DNA from: Acidobacteriota bacterium
GTDB taxonomy: Bacteria; Acidobacteriota; Terriglobia; Terriglobales; Acidobacteriaceae
NCBI GenBank assembly: GCA_003224855.1
Contig: QHZY01000045.1
Coordinates: 1-33,855, forward strand
Reading direction: 5' to 3'
DNA length: 33,855 bases
Both the position numbers and the translations under genes were made by a program. The notes beneath the pieces were generated by a model. That model made no database searches, had not been told where the DNA came from, and saw only the letters and a program-made list of their open reading frames with translations. The number at the start of each line of letters is the position of its first letter. The stretch's first letter is position 1. Positions 14,811 through 23,480 of the stretch are shown here, piece by piece.

Positions 14811-17462
14811 ATGCCTAAGATCTTCTCGCGTTCCTTCGCCTATTCTCGCGTGCTTCCCGCGCTTCTGGGATTTTTGGCGGTCTCCGCGGTCTATCTTTAC
14901 AGCTTTCCGCAACCGAATGTTTTTTATGCCTTAATCGTTTTACTTCATGCACTTGCCGGTTTAATTGTCACAATACTTATCTTCATCTTCTTCGTGCGGC
15001 TGATGCGCGAGGCGACCTGGACCGCGCGCGCGGGATGGCTACTGCTGGCCTGTGGGGCGGGGATTGGGACCGCACTGATCAAGATGGGCACTTCGCGGCC
15101 GGAGTGGAACTGGCTCTACGCGCACATCTTGCTGTCACTGGCTGGCGCTGGTTTTCTGCTTTCTGACCGGCTTCGAACGCGGGGATGGCGAGGCGCCGGA
15201 GCAGGAACTGCTGTCGCACGCATAGCAGTCGTCTTACTTCTACTCGCTGGGTTGGGATACTCCGCTCATTACATTCGCGAGAATCGCTGGCTGGCGCGCA
15301 GCAAGATCCTGAATCCGCAGATGCCCCCGGCCACCATGGATTCTGAAGGCGATGGCCCGAACGGCGCTTTTTTCCCCAGTTCGGCGCAGATTTACGGCAG
15401 GAAGAATATCCCCAGCAAGTTCTTTATGGAGTCAGATTCCTGCCAACGCTGCCACCAGGACGTTTTTACCCAGTGGTCCAGTTCGGCCCACCACTTCTCG
15501 TCCTTCAACAATCAGTGGTACCGCAAGTCGATCGAGTACATGCAGGACACGATCGGCACAAAACCCCCCAAGTGGTGCGGTGGATGCCACGATCCAGCGG
15601 TCCTCTACAGCGGACTGATGGACACCCCGATCAAGCAGATTGTGCATCGCCCCGAGTCGCAGGCCGGCCTGGGCTGCATGATGTGTCACTCGATCGCGGA
15701 TGTGAAGAGCACTATGGGCCAGGGCGACTTCTATCTTGAATATCCCAGGCTTCACGAGTTAGCGGCGACCAAAAATTCTCTTGCGCGCGAACTGCACGAC
15801 TTTTTGATCAAGCTGAATCCAGAACCCCACCGCCGGGTGTTTCTGAAACCGTTCATGCGAACACAAACGGCTGAGTTCTGCTCCAGTTGCCATAAGGTTC
15901 ATCTGGATTTTCCGGTAAATCACTATCGCTGGTTCCGCGGCTTCAACGAATACGACAACTGGCAGGCGAGCGGAGTCTCCGGCCAGGGCGCGCGTTCCTT
16001 TTACTATCCAGCGAAACCGCAGCAGTGTGCCGACTGCCATATGCCGCTCACCAAGTCGGCTGATATGGGCAACATCAACGGATTGGTTCACTCACATCGT
16101 TTCCCAGCCGCGAACACGGCATTGCCGGTCGCCAATGAAGATCAGGAACAGCTGAAGATCACGGAAGATTTCCTGAAAAATAACAACCTGTCGGTCGATA
16201 TTTTTGCCCTCTCGCCGGCGCAGGCAGAGTTGAAGCCTTCCGGGCTGAAGCAGTCCGAGCTCTCTACGACATTCGCCGTCGGCGAGGAAGCGGAGACGAA
16301 AGTCACGCCCACCGCGCAAGGCGCCGTGGCTCCGGTAACTGCGCCGCTGAATCGCGTGAATGCAGCAGTACGGCGCGGCGACACGGTGCGGGTAGATGTT
16401 GTAGTGCGCACGAAAAAGGTCGGCCACTTCTTCCCCGGCGGCACCGTCGATGCTTACGACACCTGGCTGGAACTCAAAGGAACTGACGATAAAGGGCAGA
16501 CCATTTTCTGGAGCGGCATGGTCGAAGACGATGGCCGCGGTCCGGTGGAAAAAGGCGCACACTTCTATCGCTCATTGCAGGTTGATGCGCACGGAAACCG
16601 CATCAATAAACGCAATGCATGGGCCACACGCGCGGTCGTCTATGTCCACCTGATTCCTCCGGGCGCGGCGGATACGGTCCACTATCGTTTACATGTTCCC
16701 GAAAATGCCGGGGACAAGATCACGCTGCATGCGCGCCTGCTCTACCGGAAATTTTCCTGGTGGAACACCCAATTCTCATTCGCCGGGCTGCCTGATCCGG
16801 CCACGAAGGCGGAAGTCAATGCCGACTTTGACGACCGCAGTTTTGTCTTCAGCGCACCGTTGCAGGGAGTGTCGGCAAAACAAGAAAGAATCCCCGATCT
16901 GCCAGCAATCGCGCTCGGGGAAAACGAGGTAAGCCTTCCTGTCCTGGCAAAGACTGCCGCAGTTCCTTCTCCCAAGGTCGACCTTCAAAAAGACGACTGG
17001 CAGCGCTGGAATGATTACGGTATCGGCCTGTTTCTGCAGGGCGACTTGAAAGGCGCGCAGGCTGCATTTCAAAGAGTGACCGAAGCTGATCCAGGGAATC
17101 CGGATGGCTGGGTGAACATCGGACGGGCTGCCGTGCAGGAAGGCGACATGGATCGCGCGCGCATCGTGCTCGAGAAAGCTCTGTCGGTGAGTCCTGAACT
17201 GGCACGCGCTCATTTCTTCTATGCGAAGGTGCTGAGAGCCGACGGGAAGTATGACGAGGCGTCGGACCACCTAAGAAAAGTCGTCGCTCAGTATCCGCGC
17301 GACCGTGTGGCGCTCAACGACCTGGGGCGAATACTCTTTCTCAAGCGCAAGTATGCAGAAGCGGTAAAGCAGCTCCAGGCGGTCCTGGAGCTCACCCCGA
17401 ACCGCGTAGGGACACTACAGAAGTCGAATCAAAACAGGTTAGCGCTGGCCACGTCCAGATGA
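14811..17462 (+). CDS. Membrane-anchored pentaheme cytochrome c with TPR tail
   Basis: 883 aa. The N-terminus has about five membrane spans (near 15-31, 37-63, 74-91, 101-118, 134-152). Next come five CxxCH haem-binding motifs: CQRCH 211-215, CGGCH 256-260, CMMCH 289-293, CSSCH 357-361 and CADCH 406-410, in a cytochrome c554/NrfA-like surrounding (CQRCHQDVFTQWSSSAHH). Residues about 510-680 look like a beta-rich domain (KVGHFFPGGTVDAYDTWLEL). Residues about 724-870 hold roughly four TPR units. The haem part should face the periplasm, taking electrons from or passing them to a partner. Its stop overlaps the next start (ATGA, 17459-17462), indicating translational coupling. A TATACT -10-like hexamer is at 14726-14731; no good RBS precedes ATG 14811. 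The substrate is unknown. Confidence 0.9.
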   Translation: MPKIFSRSFAYSRVLPALLGFLAVSAVYLYSFPQPNVFYALIVLLHALAGLIVTILIFIFFVRLMREATWTARAGWLLLACGAGIGTALIKMGTSRPEWNWLYAHILLSLAGAGFLLSDRLRTRGWRGAGAGTAVARIAVVLLLLAGLGYSAHYIRENRWLARSKILNPQMPPATMDSEGDGPNGAFFPSSAQIYGRKNIPSKFFMESDSCQRCHQDVFTQWSSSAHHFSSFNNQWYRKSIEYMQDTIGTKPPKWCGGCHDPAVLYSGLMDTPIKQIVHRPESQAGLGCMMCHSIADVKSTMGQGDFYLEYPRLHELAATKNSLARELHDFLIKLNPEPHRRVFLKPFMRTQTAEFCSSCHKVHLDFPVNHYRWFRGFNEYDNWQASGVSGQGARSFYYPAKPQQCADCHMPLTKSADMGNINGLVHSHRFPAANTALPVANEDQEQLKITEDFLKNNNLSVDIFALSPAQAELKPSGLKQSELSTTFAVGEEAETKVTPTAQGAVAPVTAPLNRVNAAVRRGDTVRVDVVVRTKKVGHFFPGGTVDAYDTWLELKGTDDKGQTIFWSGMVEDDGRGPVEKGAHFYRSLQVDAHGNRINKRNAWATRAVVYVHLIPPGAADTVHYRLHVPENAGDKITLHARLLYRKFSWWNTQFSFAGLPDPATKAEVNADFDDRSFVFSAPLQGVSAKQERIPDLPAIALGENEVSLPVLAKTAAVPSPKVDLQKDDWQRWNDYGIGLFLQGDLKGAQAAFQRVTEADPGNPDGWVNIGRAAVQEGDMDRARIVLEKALSVSPELARAHFFYAKVLRADGKYDEASDHLRKVVAQYPRDRVALNDLGRILFLKRKYAEAVKQLQAVLELTPNRVGTLQKSNQNRLALATSR

Positions 17463-20400
17463 TGCCACTAAATCGAATTCTTTTATCCATGCTCCTGCTG
17501 GCCGTTCCTGCATTTGCTCAGCAGATCCAGTTTCGCGACATTACCGCGCAGGCGGGCATTCACTTCACCCATAATAACGGCGCGTTCGGCAAAAAATATC
17601 TTCCGGAGACCATGGGGCCGGGCTGTGCTTTCATTGACTACGACAACGACGGCTGGCAAGACGTCCTGATCATCAACGGGCAGAACTGGCCGGGGCATCC
17701 CGGCCCTGCAACTACGCCGAAGCTTTATCACAACAATCACAACGGGACTTTCACCGACGTTACTCAGAAGGCTGGTCTGGCCGTGTCTATGTTCGGGTTG
17801 GGAGTGGCCGTAGGTGACTACGATAACGACGGCTACGATGACATCTTTATCAGCGCGCTCGGCCAGAGCCGGCTTTTTCACAACAACGGGAATGGCACGT
17901 TCACAGACGCAACCAAGCCGGCAGGCCTTTGGGGGCCGAACGAGTTTTCAACCGGCGCAGCCTGGGTGGACTACGATCGCGACGGAAAGTTGGATCTGGT
18001 GGTTGCCATCTACGTTCAGTGGTCCATTAACAGCGATCTGTTCTGCACCCTCGACGGCACCAGGAAGTCTTACTGCACTCCAGAGTCTTACAAAGGCTCT
18101 TCCGCGCGACTCTGGCACAACCTTGGAGGCAAGTTCGAAGATGCTACCCAGAAAACGAAGTTCTATGAGCCCACTTCGAAGAGCCTGGGCCTGGCTGTGC
18201 TCGACTACAACGGCGACGGCTGGCCTGACATTCTTCTGGCGAACGACACGCAGCCAAACAAGCTATACCTGAATAAAGGCGACGGCACTTTCGAAGAACG
18301 CGCGATTTCCGCCGGCATAGCCTTCAGCGAAGACGGCGTCGCCCGCGCCGGCATGGGGGTCGATGCGGCTGATTATGACCGGTCCGGCAAGCCCAGCCTG
18401 ATCATCAGCAACTTTGCCAACCAGATGCTCTCGCTCTATCACAACGAGGGAAACGGACTGTTCGTGGACGAAGCTCCGCGCTCGGAGGTCGGCCGTGCAA
18501 CGCTCGTAACCCTTGGCTTTGGCTGCTTCTTTTTCGATTATGACAACGACAGTTGGCTCGACATACTGGTTGCGGACGGCCATATCGAGAACGAGATAGA
18601 AAAAGTGCAAAAGCGCGTCAGCTACGCCGAACCTCCACATCTGTTTCGCAATACCGGGGCGGGCAAATTCCAGGAAGTCACATCCAGCATGGGAGCGGCG
18701 TTCGCCTCGCCCAAAGTTGCACGCGGAGTTGCTTATGGCGACATAGATAACGACGGCTCGCTGGACGTTCTAATGACTACCAATGGCGGCCGCGTGTTCC
18801 TGTTTCACAACGAGGGCGTGAGCAATCACAGCATTCGTGTAAGGCTCAAGGGAGTTAAATCAAACCGCGATGGGATCGGCGCCGTAGTCCGCGTGCGCTC
18901 CGCCAAAGACCAGCAATGGCAGATGCTGCATAGCGGATCGAGTTATCTTTCGCAGAGCGAACTGGTTCTGACCTTCGGCCTCGGCTCTTTGCCTAAAGCA
19001 GATGGCATAGAAATTCAATGGCCAAGCGGCCAGATTGACAAGCTTTCGAACGTCAATGCGGGCCAGACAATAACCGTTGAGGAAGGGAAAGGAATTGCTG
19101 CGTCCACGAATTCTTCTACGTCCGACAAGTCAATGGAAGCCGCGCGCCTCAACAATCTCGGGGCGGCATACATGAACCAGCAGTTGTTCGAGAAGGGCCT
19201 CAAGAACTTTCAGGATGCCGCCGCTCTTGATCCGGAGCTGGAAATTGCGAAACTGAACCAGGGCATCGCACAGCTGAATCTCACGCGCATTGATCCTGCG
19301 AGGCAGTTGTTGGAAGAAGCTGTTAAACGGCGGCCTGAAGACCCCAATGCCTGGTTCAATCTCGGCCTGCTCTACAAGAACACCGACAACCCGCAAGGCG
19401 CGGTTGACGCTTTTGTGCGCGTCACCAGAATCGATCCTGAGGATGCCGATACCTGGTATTTTCTGGGCGCTTCCTACTCGCAGAGCAAGCAATATCCGCA
19501 GGCGATTGACGCCTTTCAGCACGCGCTCAAGCTGAATCCGCTGCACGCGTCTGCTGAATTCGGGATTTCGCGCGCCTATCAGCAGTCAGGCGAGGTCGCG
19601 ACGGCCCGCGAGCACTTGCAGAAATTCCAGCACATCACCCAGGCCAAGCTCGGTACACCCATCGGCCTCGCCTATGGGGATCAGGGCAAATATTCTTTGG
19701 TTGAAGAATCTGCCGTGGCGCTGATCAAGCCGCCAGCGCAGATTCCGGTCAAGTTTGTGGATGTGACTGCCAAAGCTGGGTTGAGCACCACGCCTGCGCA
19801 AGGTTCCACCAATGATCTTGCATCCGGGCTTGGCCCCGGTGCTTGCTTCCTCGACTACGACGCCGACGGAAAGTTTGACATCTTTCTGCCCGAGAGCGGC
19901 GCGCAAGAAGGGCTCGCTCTCTATCACAACCTCGGCAGCAGTAAATTCGAGGACGTCACCAAAAAAGCAGGCCTGGATACAGCTCTTCACGCCATCGGCT
20001 GCACTGTGGGGGACTACGACAACGACGGCTACACGGATCTAGCTGTCAGCCTCACTGAACGAATTCTGCTTCTACACAATCAGAAAAATGGAACCTTCAG
20101 TGATGTCACGGATGCAGCCGGGATCAAAGTTATCGGTCATCAGGGTGCTCTAGCATTTCTCGGGTTGACCTTTATCGACTATGACCACGATGGTGACCTG
20201 GATCTACTCGCTTCTCAATTCCCGGATACGGCAATAAGGCACGGCCGCCCGGCGCCGCCCCGGGCAGATTCTGCTCCAACTCCGCTGTTTTCTAGTTTCG
20301 TCTTTCGTAACAACGGGAACAGTACATTTACCGAAGTAGCAGCTTCGCTTGGGCTTCAAGGCAAGAATGAGTTTGCAGGCAGCACCGGGTCAGTGGGTAC

Positions 20401-22108
20401 CGATTACAACAACGATCGGGCAGTCGATATTGTTGCTTCGGATCACAAGCCTTTAATTTACGAAAACCCGCGCGAAGGCGAGTTTATTGGTCGCGAGCTT
20501 TGGGCGAGCGAAATTCCCGCGCCTGTGCTGGGCACCGCCGTTCTCGATTTCAACCACGACGGCTGGATGGACCTCGCCTTCACTCATGTCGGTGCGCCCG
20601 GCCTCACTCTGTGGCGCAACAACCACGCCAAGACCTTTGAGCGCGTTCCTCTCCCCGCCACCAACTGGGTCCGGGCCTTCGGTATCGCCGCCTTTGATTA
20701 CGATAACGACGGTTGGGTAGACCTGCTCGCCGCCGGAGAAACCAAGGACGGCAAAGGAGAAGTTCGCCTCTTCCGCAACCTCGGGCCGGACGGCTTCCAG
20801 GATGTCACCAGCAATGTCGGTCTCGACAAAATCACTTTCAAAAATCCTCGCGCGATCGCCACCGCTGACTACGATGGCGACGGCGCAACCGATCTTCTGA
20901 TCACTCAAAATCAAGGTCGCGCGATCCTTATCCGCAATGAAGGCGGGAACAAAAACAATTTCGTGCGCCTGAATTTCAAAGGCTTGGCCGATAACAAGAC
21001 TGCGATCGGGACCAAAGTCGAAGTGTTTGCCGGAGGCAATCGCCAGAAATTCGAAATCTATGGATCAAACGGATACCTCGGCCAGAACTCAACCGAAATC
21101 ATCGCCGGGCTGGGGCAGAATAAACAAGCCGACATCGTTCGCATGTTGTGGCCCTCCGGGGTGCTGCAGGATGAAATCGAAATCGCAGCCGGCAAGAGCC
21201 AGAGTTTCCTGGAAATGGACCGGCGCGGCAGCTCCTGTCCCACGCTATTTGCCTGGGATGGCGCTCACTACACGCTGGTCGGCGACATGCTCGGCGCGGG
21301 TGTGGTCGGACATTGGGTGGGACCAGGGCAGAAGAACATTTCGCGCCCGATTGAGTACATCAAGCTGGTTCGCGACACGCTCAAGCTGCGCAACGGCAAA
21401 CTCAGCTTCCGATTCATGGAGCCGCTGGAAGAAGCTGTCTACCTTGATCGCGTGAACCTGCTTGCCATCGATCATCCGGCTTCGCTGGAAGTATTCCCGA
21501 ACGAATATTTCGCCAGCAACCCGCCGTATCCGCCGTTCAAAGTTGTTTTCGCTCGCGACCCGCGCCCGCCCGCAGGGGCATGGGACGAGCACGGTCACAA
21601 CGTTCTGCCCGATCTGCTCGCGCACCGCTTTGTCGGCGACTTCGAGCTGACCTCATTCAGCGGGTTCGCCAAGCCGCACACACTCGAACTTGATCTGGGC
21701 GAGCCCTACCGCGGCGGCCCGCTCTGGCTGTTGATGCACGGTGAAATCGAGGGCACGCGCCGCATCCGCATCATCACTAACCTGCAAGTCTATTGGGACA
21801 ACATTCTCATCAGCAGGACCAAGCAGAATCAAAACGCCCGCCTTAGGCCACTAGCGCCGGCGCGGGCGGAGCTTCGCTTTCACGGTTTCCCGCTCAAGAT
21901 CGAAGGTACGCCACCGGGAAACGTGCAGTACGTGTATGAGCAGGCCAGTGCTACTGGCCCATACACGCGCCCGATCGGCGCATACACGCGCTATGGAGAC
22001 GTGCGCAGCCTGCTCGCCGCAACCGACGACCGCCTTGCCGTCTTTGGCTCCGGCGACGAAGTCGCGCTCGAATTCGATCCGTCCAATCTGCCGAACCTCC
22101 CGAAGTAG
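17459..22108 (+). CDS. Giant secreted duplicated FG-GAP/VCBS propeller, ASPIC/UnbV and TPR protein
   Basis: 1549 aa, signal peptide with cleavage after AFA (residue 20). Order: first propeller (about 25-450) with seven Asp-rich metal loops, from DYDNDGWQD at 60 to DIDNDGSLD; first ASPIC/UnbV domain (about 456-544, ending QWPSGQIDKL); TPR block (about 563-725, four to five units); second propeller (about 761-1160), again with seven loops (DYDADGKFD to DYDGDGATD); second ASPIC/UnbV (about 1166-1248, LWPSGVLQDE); then a conserved-looking C-terminal domain of unknown function (1259-1549, SCPTLFAWDG, DMLGAGVVGHWVGPG, SFRFMEPLEE). Such CRTAC1-like proteins are extracellular and calcium-binding; their biochemistry is mostly unknown. 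ATG 17459 overlaps the cytochrome stop; ATG 17462 is also possible. Likely partner of the cytochrome. Confidence 0.92.
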   Translation: MMPLNRILLSMLLLAVPAFAQQIQFRDITAQAGIHFTHNNGAFGKKYLPETMGPGCAFIDYDNDGWQDVLIINGQNWPGHPGPATTPKLYHNNHNGTFTDVTQKAGLAVSMFGLGVAVGDYDNDGYDDIFISALGQSRLFHNNGNGTFTDATKPAGLWGPNEFSTGAAWVDYDRDGKLDLVVAIYVQWSINSDLFCTLDGTRKSYCTPESYKGSSARLWHNLGGKFEDATQKTKFYEPTSKSLGLAVLDYNGDGWPDILLANDTQPNKLYLNKGDGTFEERAISAGIAFSEDGVARAGMGVDAADYDRSGKPSLIISNFANQMLSLYHNEGNGLFVDEAPRSEVGRATLVTLGFGCFFFDYDNDSWLDILVADGHIENEIEKVQKRVSYAEPPHLFRNTGAGKFQEVTSSMGAAFASPKVARGVAYGDIDNDGSLDVLMTTNGGRVFLFHNEGVSNHSIRVRLKGVKSNRDGIGAVVRVRSAKDQQWQMLHSGSSYLSQSELVLTFGLGSLPKADGIEIQWPSGQIDKLSNVNAGQTITVEEGKGIAASTNSSTSDKSMEAARLNNLGAAYMNQQLFEKGLKNFQDAAALDPELEIAKLNQGIAQLNLTRIDPARQLLEEAVKRRPEDPNAWFNLGLLYKNTDNPQGAVDAFVRVTRIDPEDADTWYFLGASYSQSKQYPQAIDAFQHALKLNPLHASAEFGISRAYQQSGEVATAREHLQKFQHITQAKLGTPIGLAYGDQGKYSLVEESAVALIKPPAQIPVKFVDVTAKAGLSTTPAQGSTNDLASGLGPGACFLDYDADGKFDIFLPESGAQEGLALYHNLGSSKFEDVTKKAGLDTALHAIGCTVGDYDNDGYTDLAVSLTERILLLHNQKNGTFSDVTDAAGIKVIGHQGALAFLGLTFIDYDHDGDLDLLASQFPDTAIRHGRPAPPRADSAPTPLFSSFVFRNNGNSTFTEVAASLGLQGKNEFAGSTGSVGTDYNNDRAVDIVASDHKPLIYENPREGEFIGRELWASEIPAPVLGTAVLDFNHDGWMDLAFTHVGAPGLTLWRNNHAKTFERVPLPATNWVRAFGIAAFDYDNDGWVDLLAAGETKDGKGEVRLFRNLGPDGFQDVTSNVGLDKITFKNPRAIATADYDGDGATDLLITQNQGRAILIRNEGGNKNNFVRLNFKGLADNKTAIGTKVEVFAGGNRQKFEIYGSNGYLGQNSTEIIAGLGQNKQADIVRMLWPSGVLQDEIEIAAGKSQSFLEMDRRGSSCPTLFAWDGAHYTLVGDMLGAGVVGHWVGPGQKNISRPIEYIKLVRDTLKLRNGKLSFRFMEPLEEAVYLDRVNLLAIDHPASLEVFPNEYFASNPPYPPFKVVFARDPRPPAGAWDEHGHNVLPDLLAHRFVGDFELTSFSGFAKPHTLELDLGEPYRGGPLWLLMHGEIEGTRRIRIITNLQVYWDNILISRTKQNQNARLRPLAPARAELRFHGFPLKIEGTPPGNVQYVYEQASATGPYTRPIGAYTRYGDVRSLLAATDDRLAVFGSGDEVALEFDPSNLPNLPK

Positions 22109-22197
22109 AAATCACCGAGTCCGGTTCACCATTATTCTTCGTAAATCGTTTTAACGTTGACATCACCGGCACCTGCATAATTCAATAACCGGCACAC

Positions 22198-23435
22198 ATG
22201 GAATCAACCACCGCTCCCCCGGGGACCCGGCTCCGACGCTCGCTTACACTTTGGGACCTCATTCTCTACGGCATCATCGTGATTCAGCCGGTGGCGCCGA
22301 TGTCGGTCTTCGGCGTGCTCAGCGATCGCGGCCACGGCCACGTTGTCACCACGCTGCTGATTGCCATGGTGGCCATGCTTTTCACCGCGTTCAGCTACGG
22401 CCGCATGGCGCGTGCATATCCCAGCGCAGGATCGGCTTTCACTTACGTCGGGCAGGAGATCAATCCCGCGCTGGGTTACGTAACCGGCTGGAGCATGGTG
22501 ATGGATTACATGCTCAATCCCATGATCTGCATCATCTGGTGCAGTCAGCAGGCGCATGTGTTCGCTCCGGGTGTTCCCTATACGATCTGGGCCATTGTTT
22601 TCGCGGCCATTTTCACTTTCCTGAACATCCAGGGAATCAAGACTTCGGCGCGGGTAAACACCCTGCTTGCCGCCGGCATGGGAGCGGTGGTGGCGGTTTT
22701 CTTGGTGGCCGCGGCGCGCTACGTGTTCGGGAATCCCCACCAGGGCGCAGCATTTTTCACGCGCCCGTTTTACGATCCGCAGATGTGGAACCTTAAAGCT
22801 GTTCTGGGCGCGACCTCAGTTGCAGTGCTCAGCTATATCGGATTCGACGGAATTTCCACACTTTCGGAGGAAGCGGAAAATCCGCGCCGCAATATCTTGC
22901 TGGCTACCGTACTGACCTGTTTCGTGATTGGAATCTTGTCTGCGGTGGAAGTCTATGCCGCGCAGCTCATCTGGCCTGCATCACAGCCGTTTCCTAATAT
23001 CGATACCGCTTTTACTTATGTCGCAGGGCGAGCCTGGGCGCCGTTGTTTGCGGTGGTCGGATTCACGCTGCTGGTGGCTAACTTCGGCTCCGGCATGGGA
23101 GCGCAACTCGGTGCAGCTCGCCTTCTTTATGGGATGGGACGCAGCAAGGCGCTGCCCCAATCCTTCTTCGGAGTTCTTGAACCCAAGCGCCGCGTGCCGC
23201 GGAACAACGTGATCTTTGTGGGAGTGATTGCGTTGGCCGGAGCATTCGTTTTGAGCTATGGTCTGGGAGCCGAGATGGCTTCAGCATCTGCTTCTTCCTT
23301 TGGAAAAATCTCAGCTGGAAAGCCTGGATCGTGGGCGGAATCTGGATGATCGTGGGCATCGCCTTCGGCGCTATCAAGACCCGCGGCTTCCGCGGCGACC
23401 TGGTTGACTTTGAACTTCCCGCGGAAGAAAGCTGA
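22198..23435 (+). pseudogene. APC-superfamily amino acid permease, broken by deletion and frameshift
   Basis: The reading frame from ATG 22198 encodes a good APC permease for 360 residues: TLWDLILYGIIVIQPVAPMSVFG, AYPSAGSAFTYVGQEINP, SYIGFDGISTLSEEAENPRRN, MGAQLGAARLLYGMGRSKALP, up to LSYGLGAEM at about 23277. It then changes to a low-complexity Ser/Ala tail and stops at 23349. The expected family end (GFSICFFLWKNLSWKAW, IWMIVGIAFGAIKTRGFRGDL) is present in another frame from 23277 to TGA 23433-23435. Together the parts make about 412 residues, some 45 short of typical, and what is missing is the span after GAEM. One internal deletion of non-triplet size explains both. Weak RBS; a TTGACA at 22157-22162 may be its -35. 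If translated, the 383-aa product lacks the last two or so membrane spans. Confidence 0.8.
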
Positions 23436-23480
23436 CCTGGTCAAATTCAATGGAGGCCGGGCGTCCCCGCTCGCCAGAAT

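Noticed and set aside
23436-23480. Terminator between the convergent permease pseudogene and GH2 gene
   Set aside because: Only short imperfect repeats and no T-run are seen in the 45 bp.
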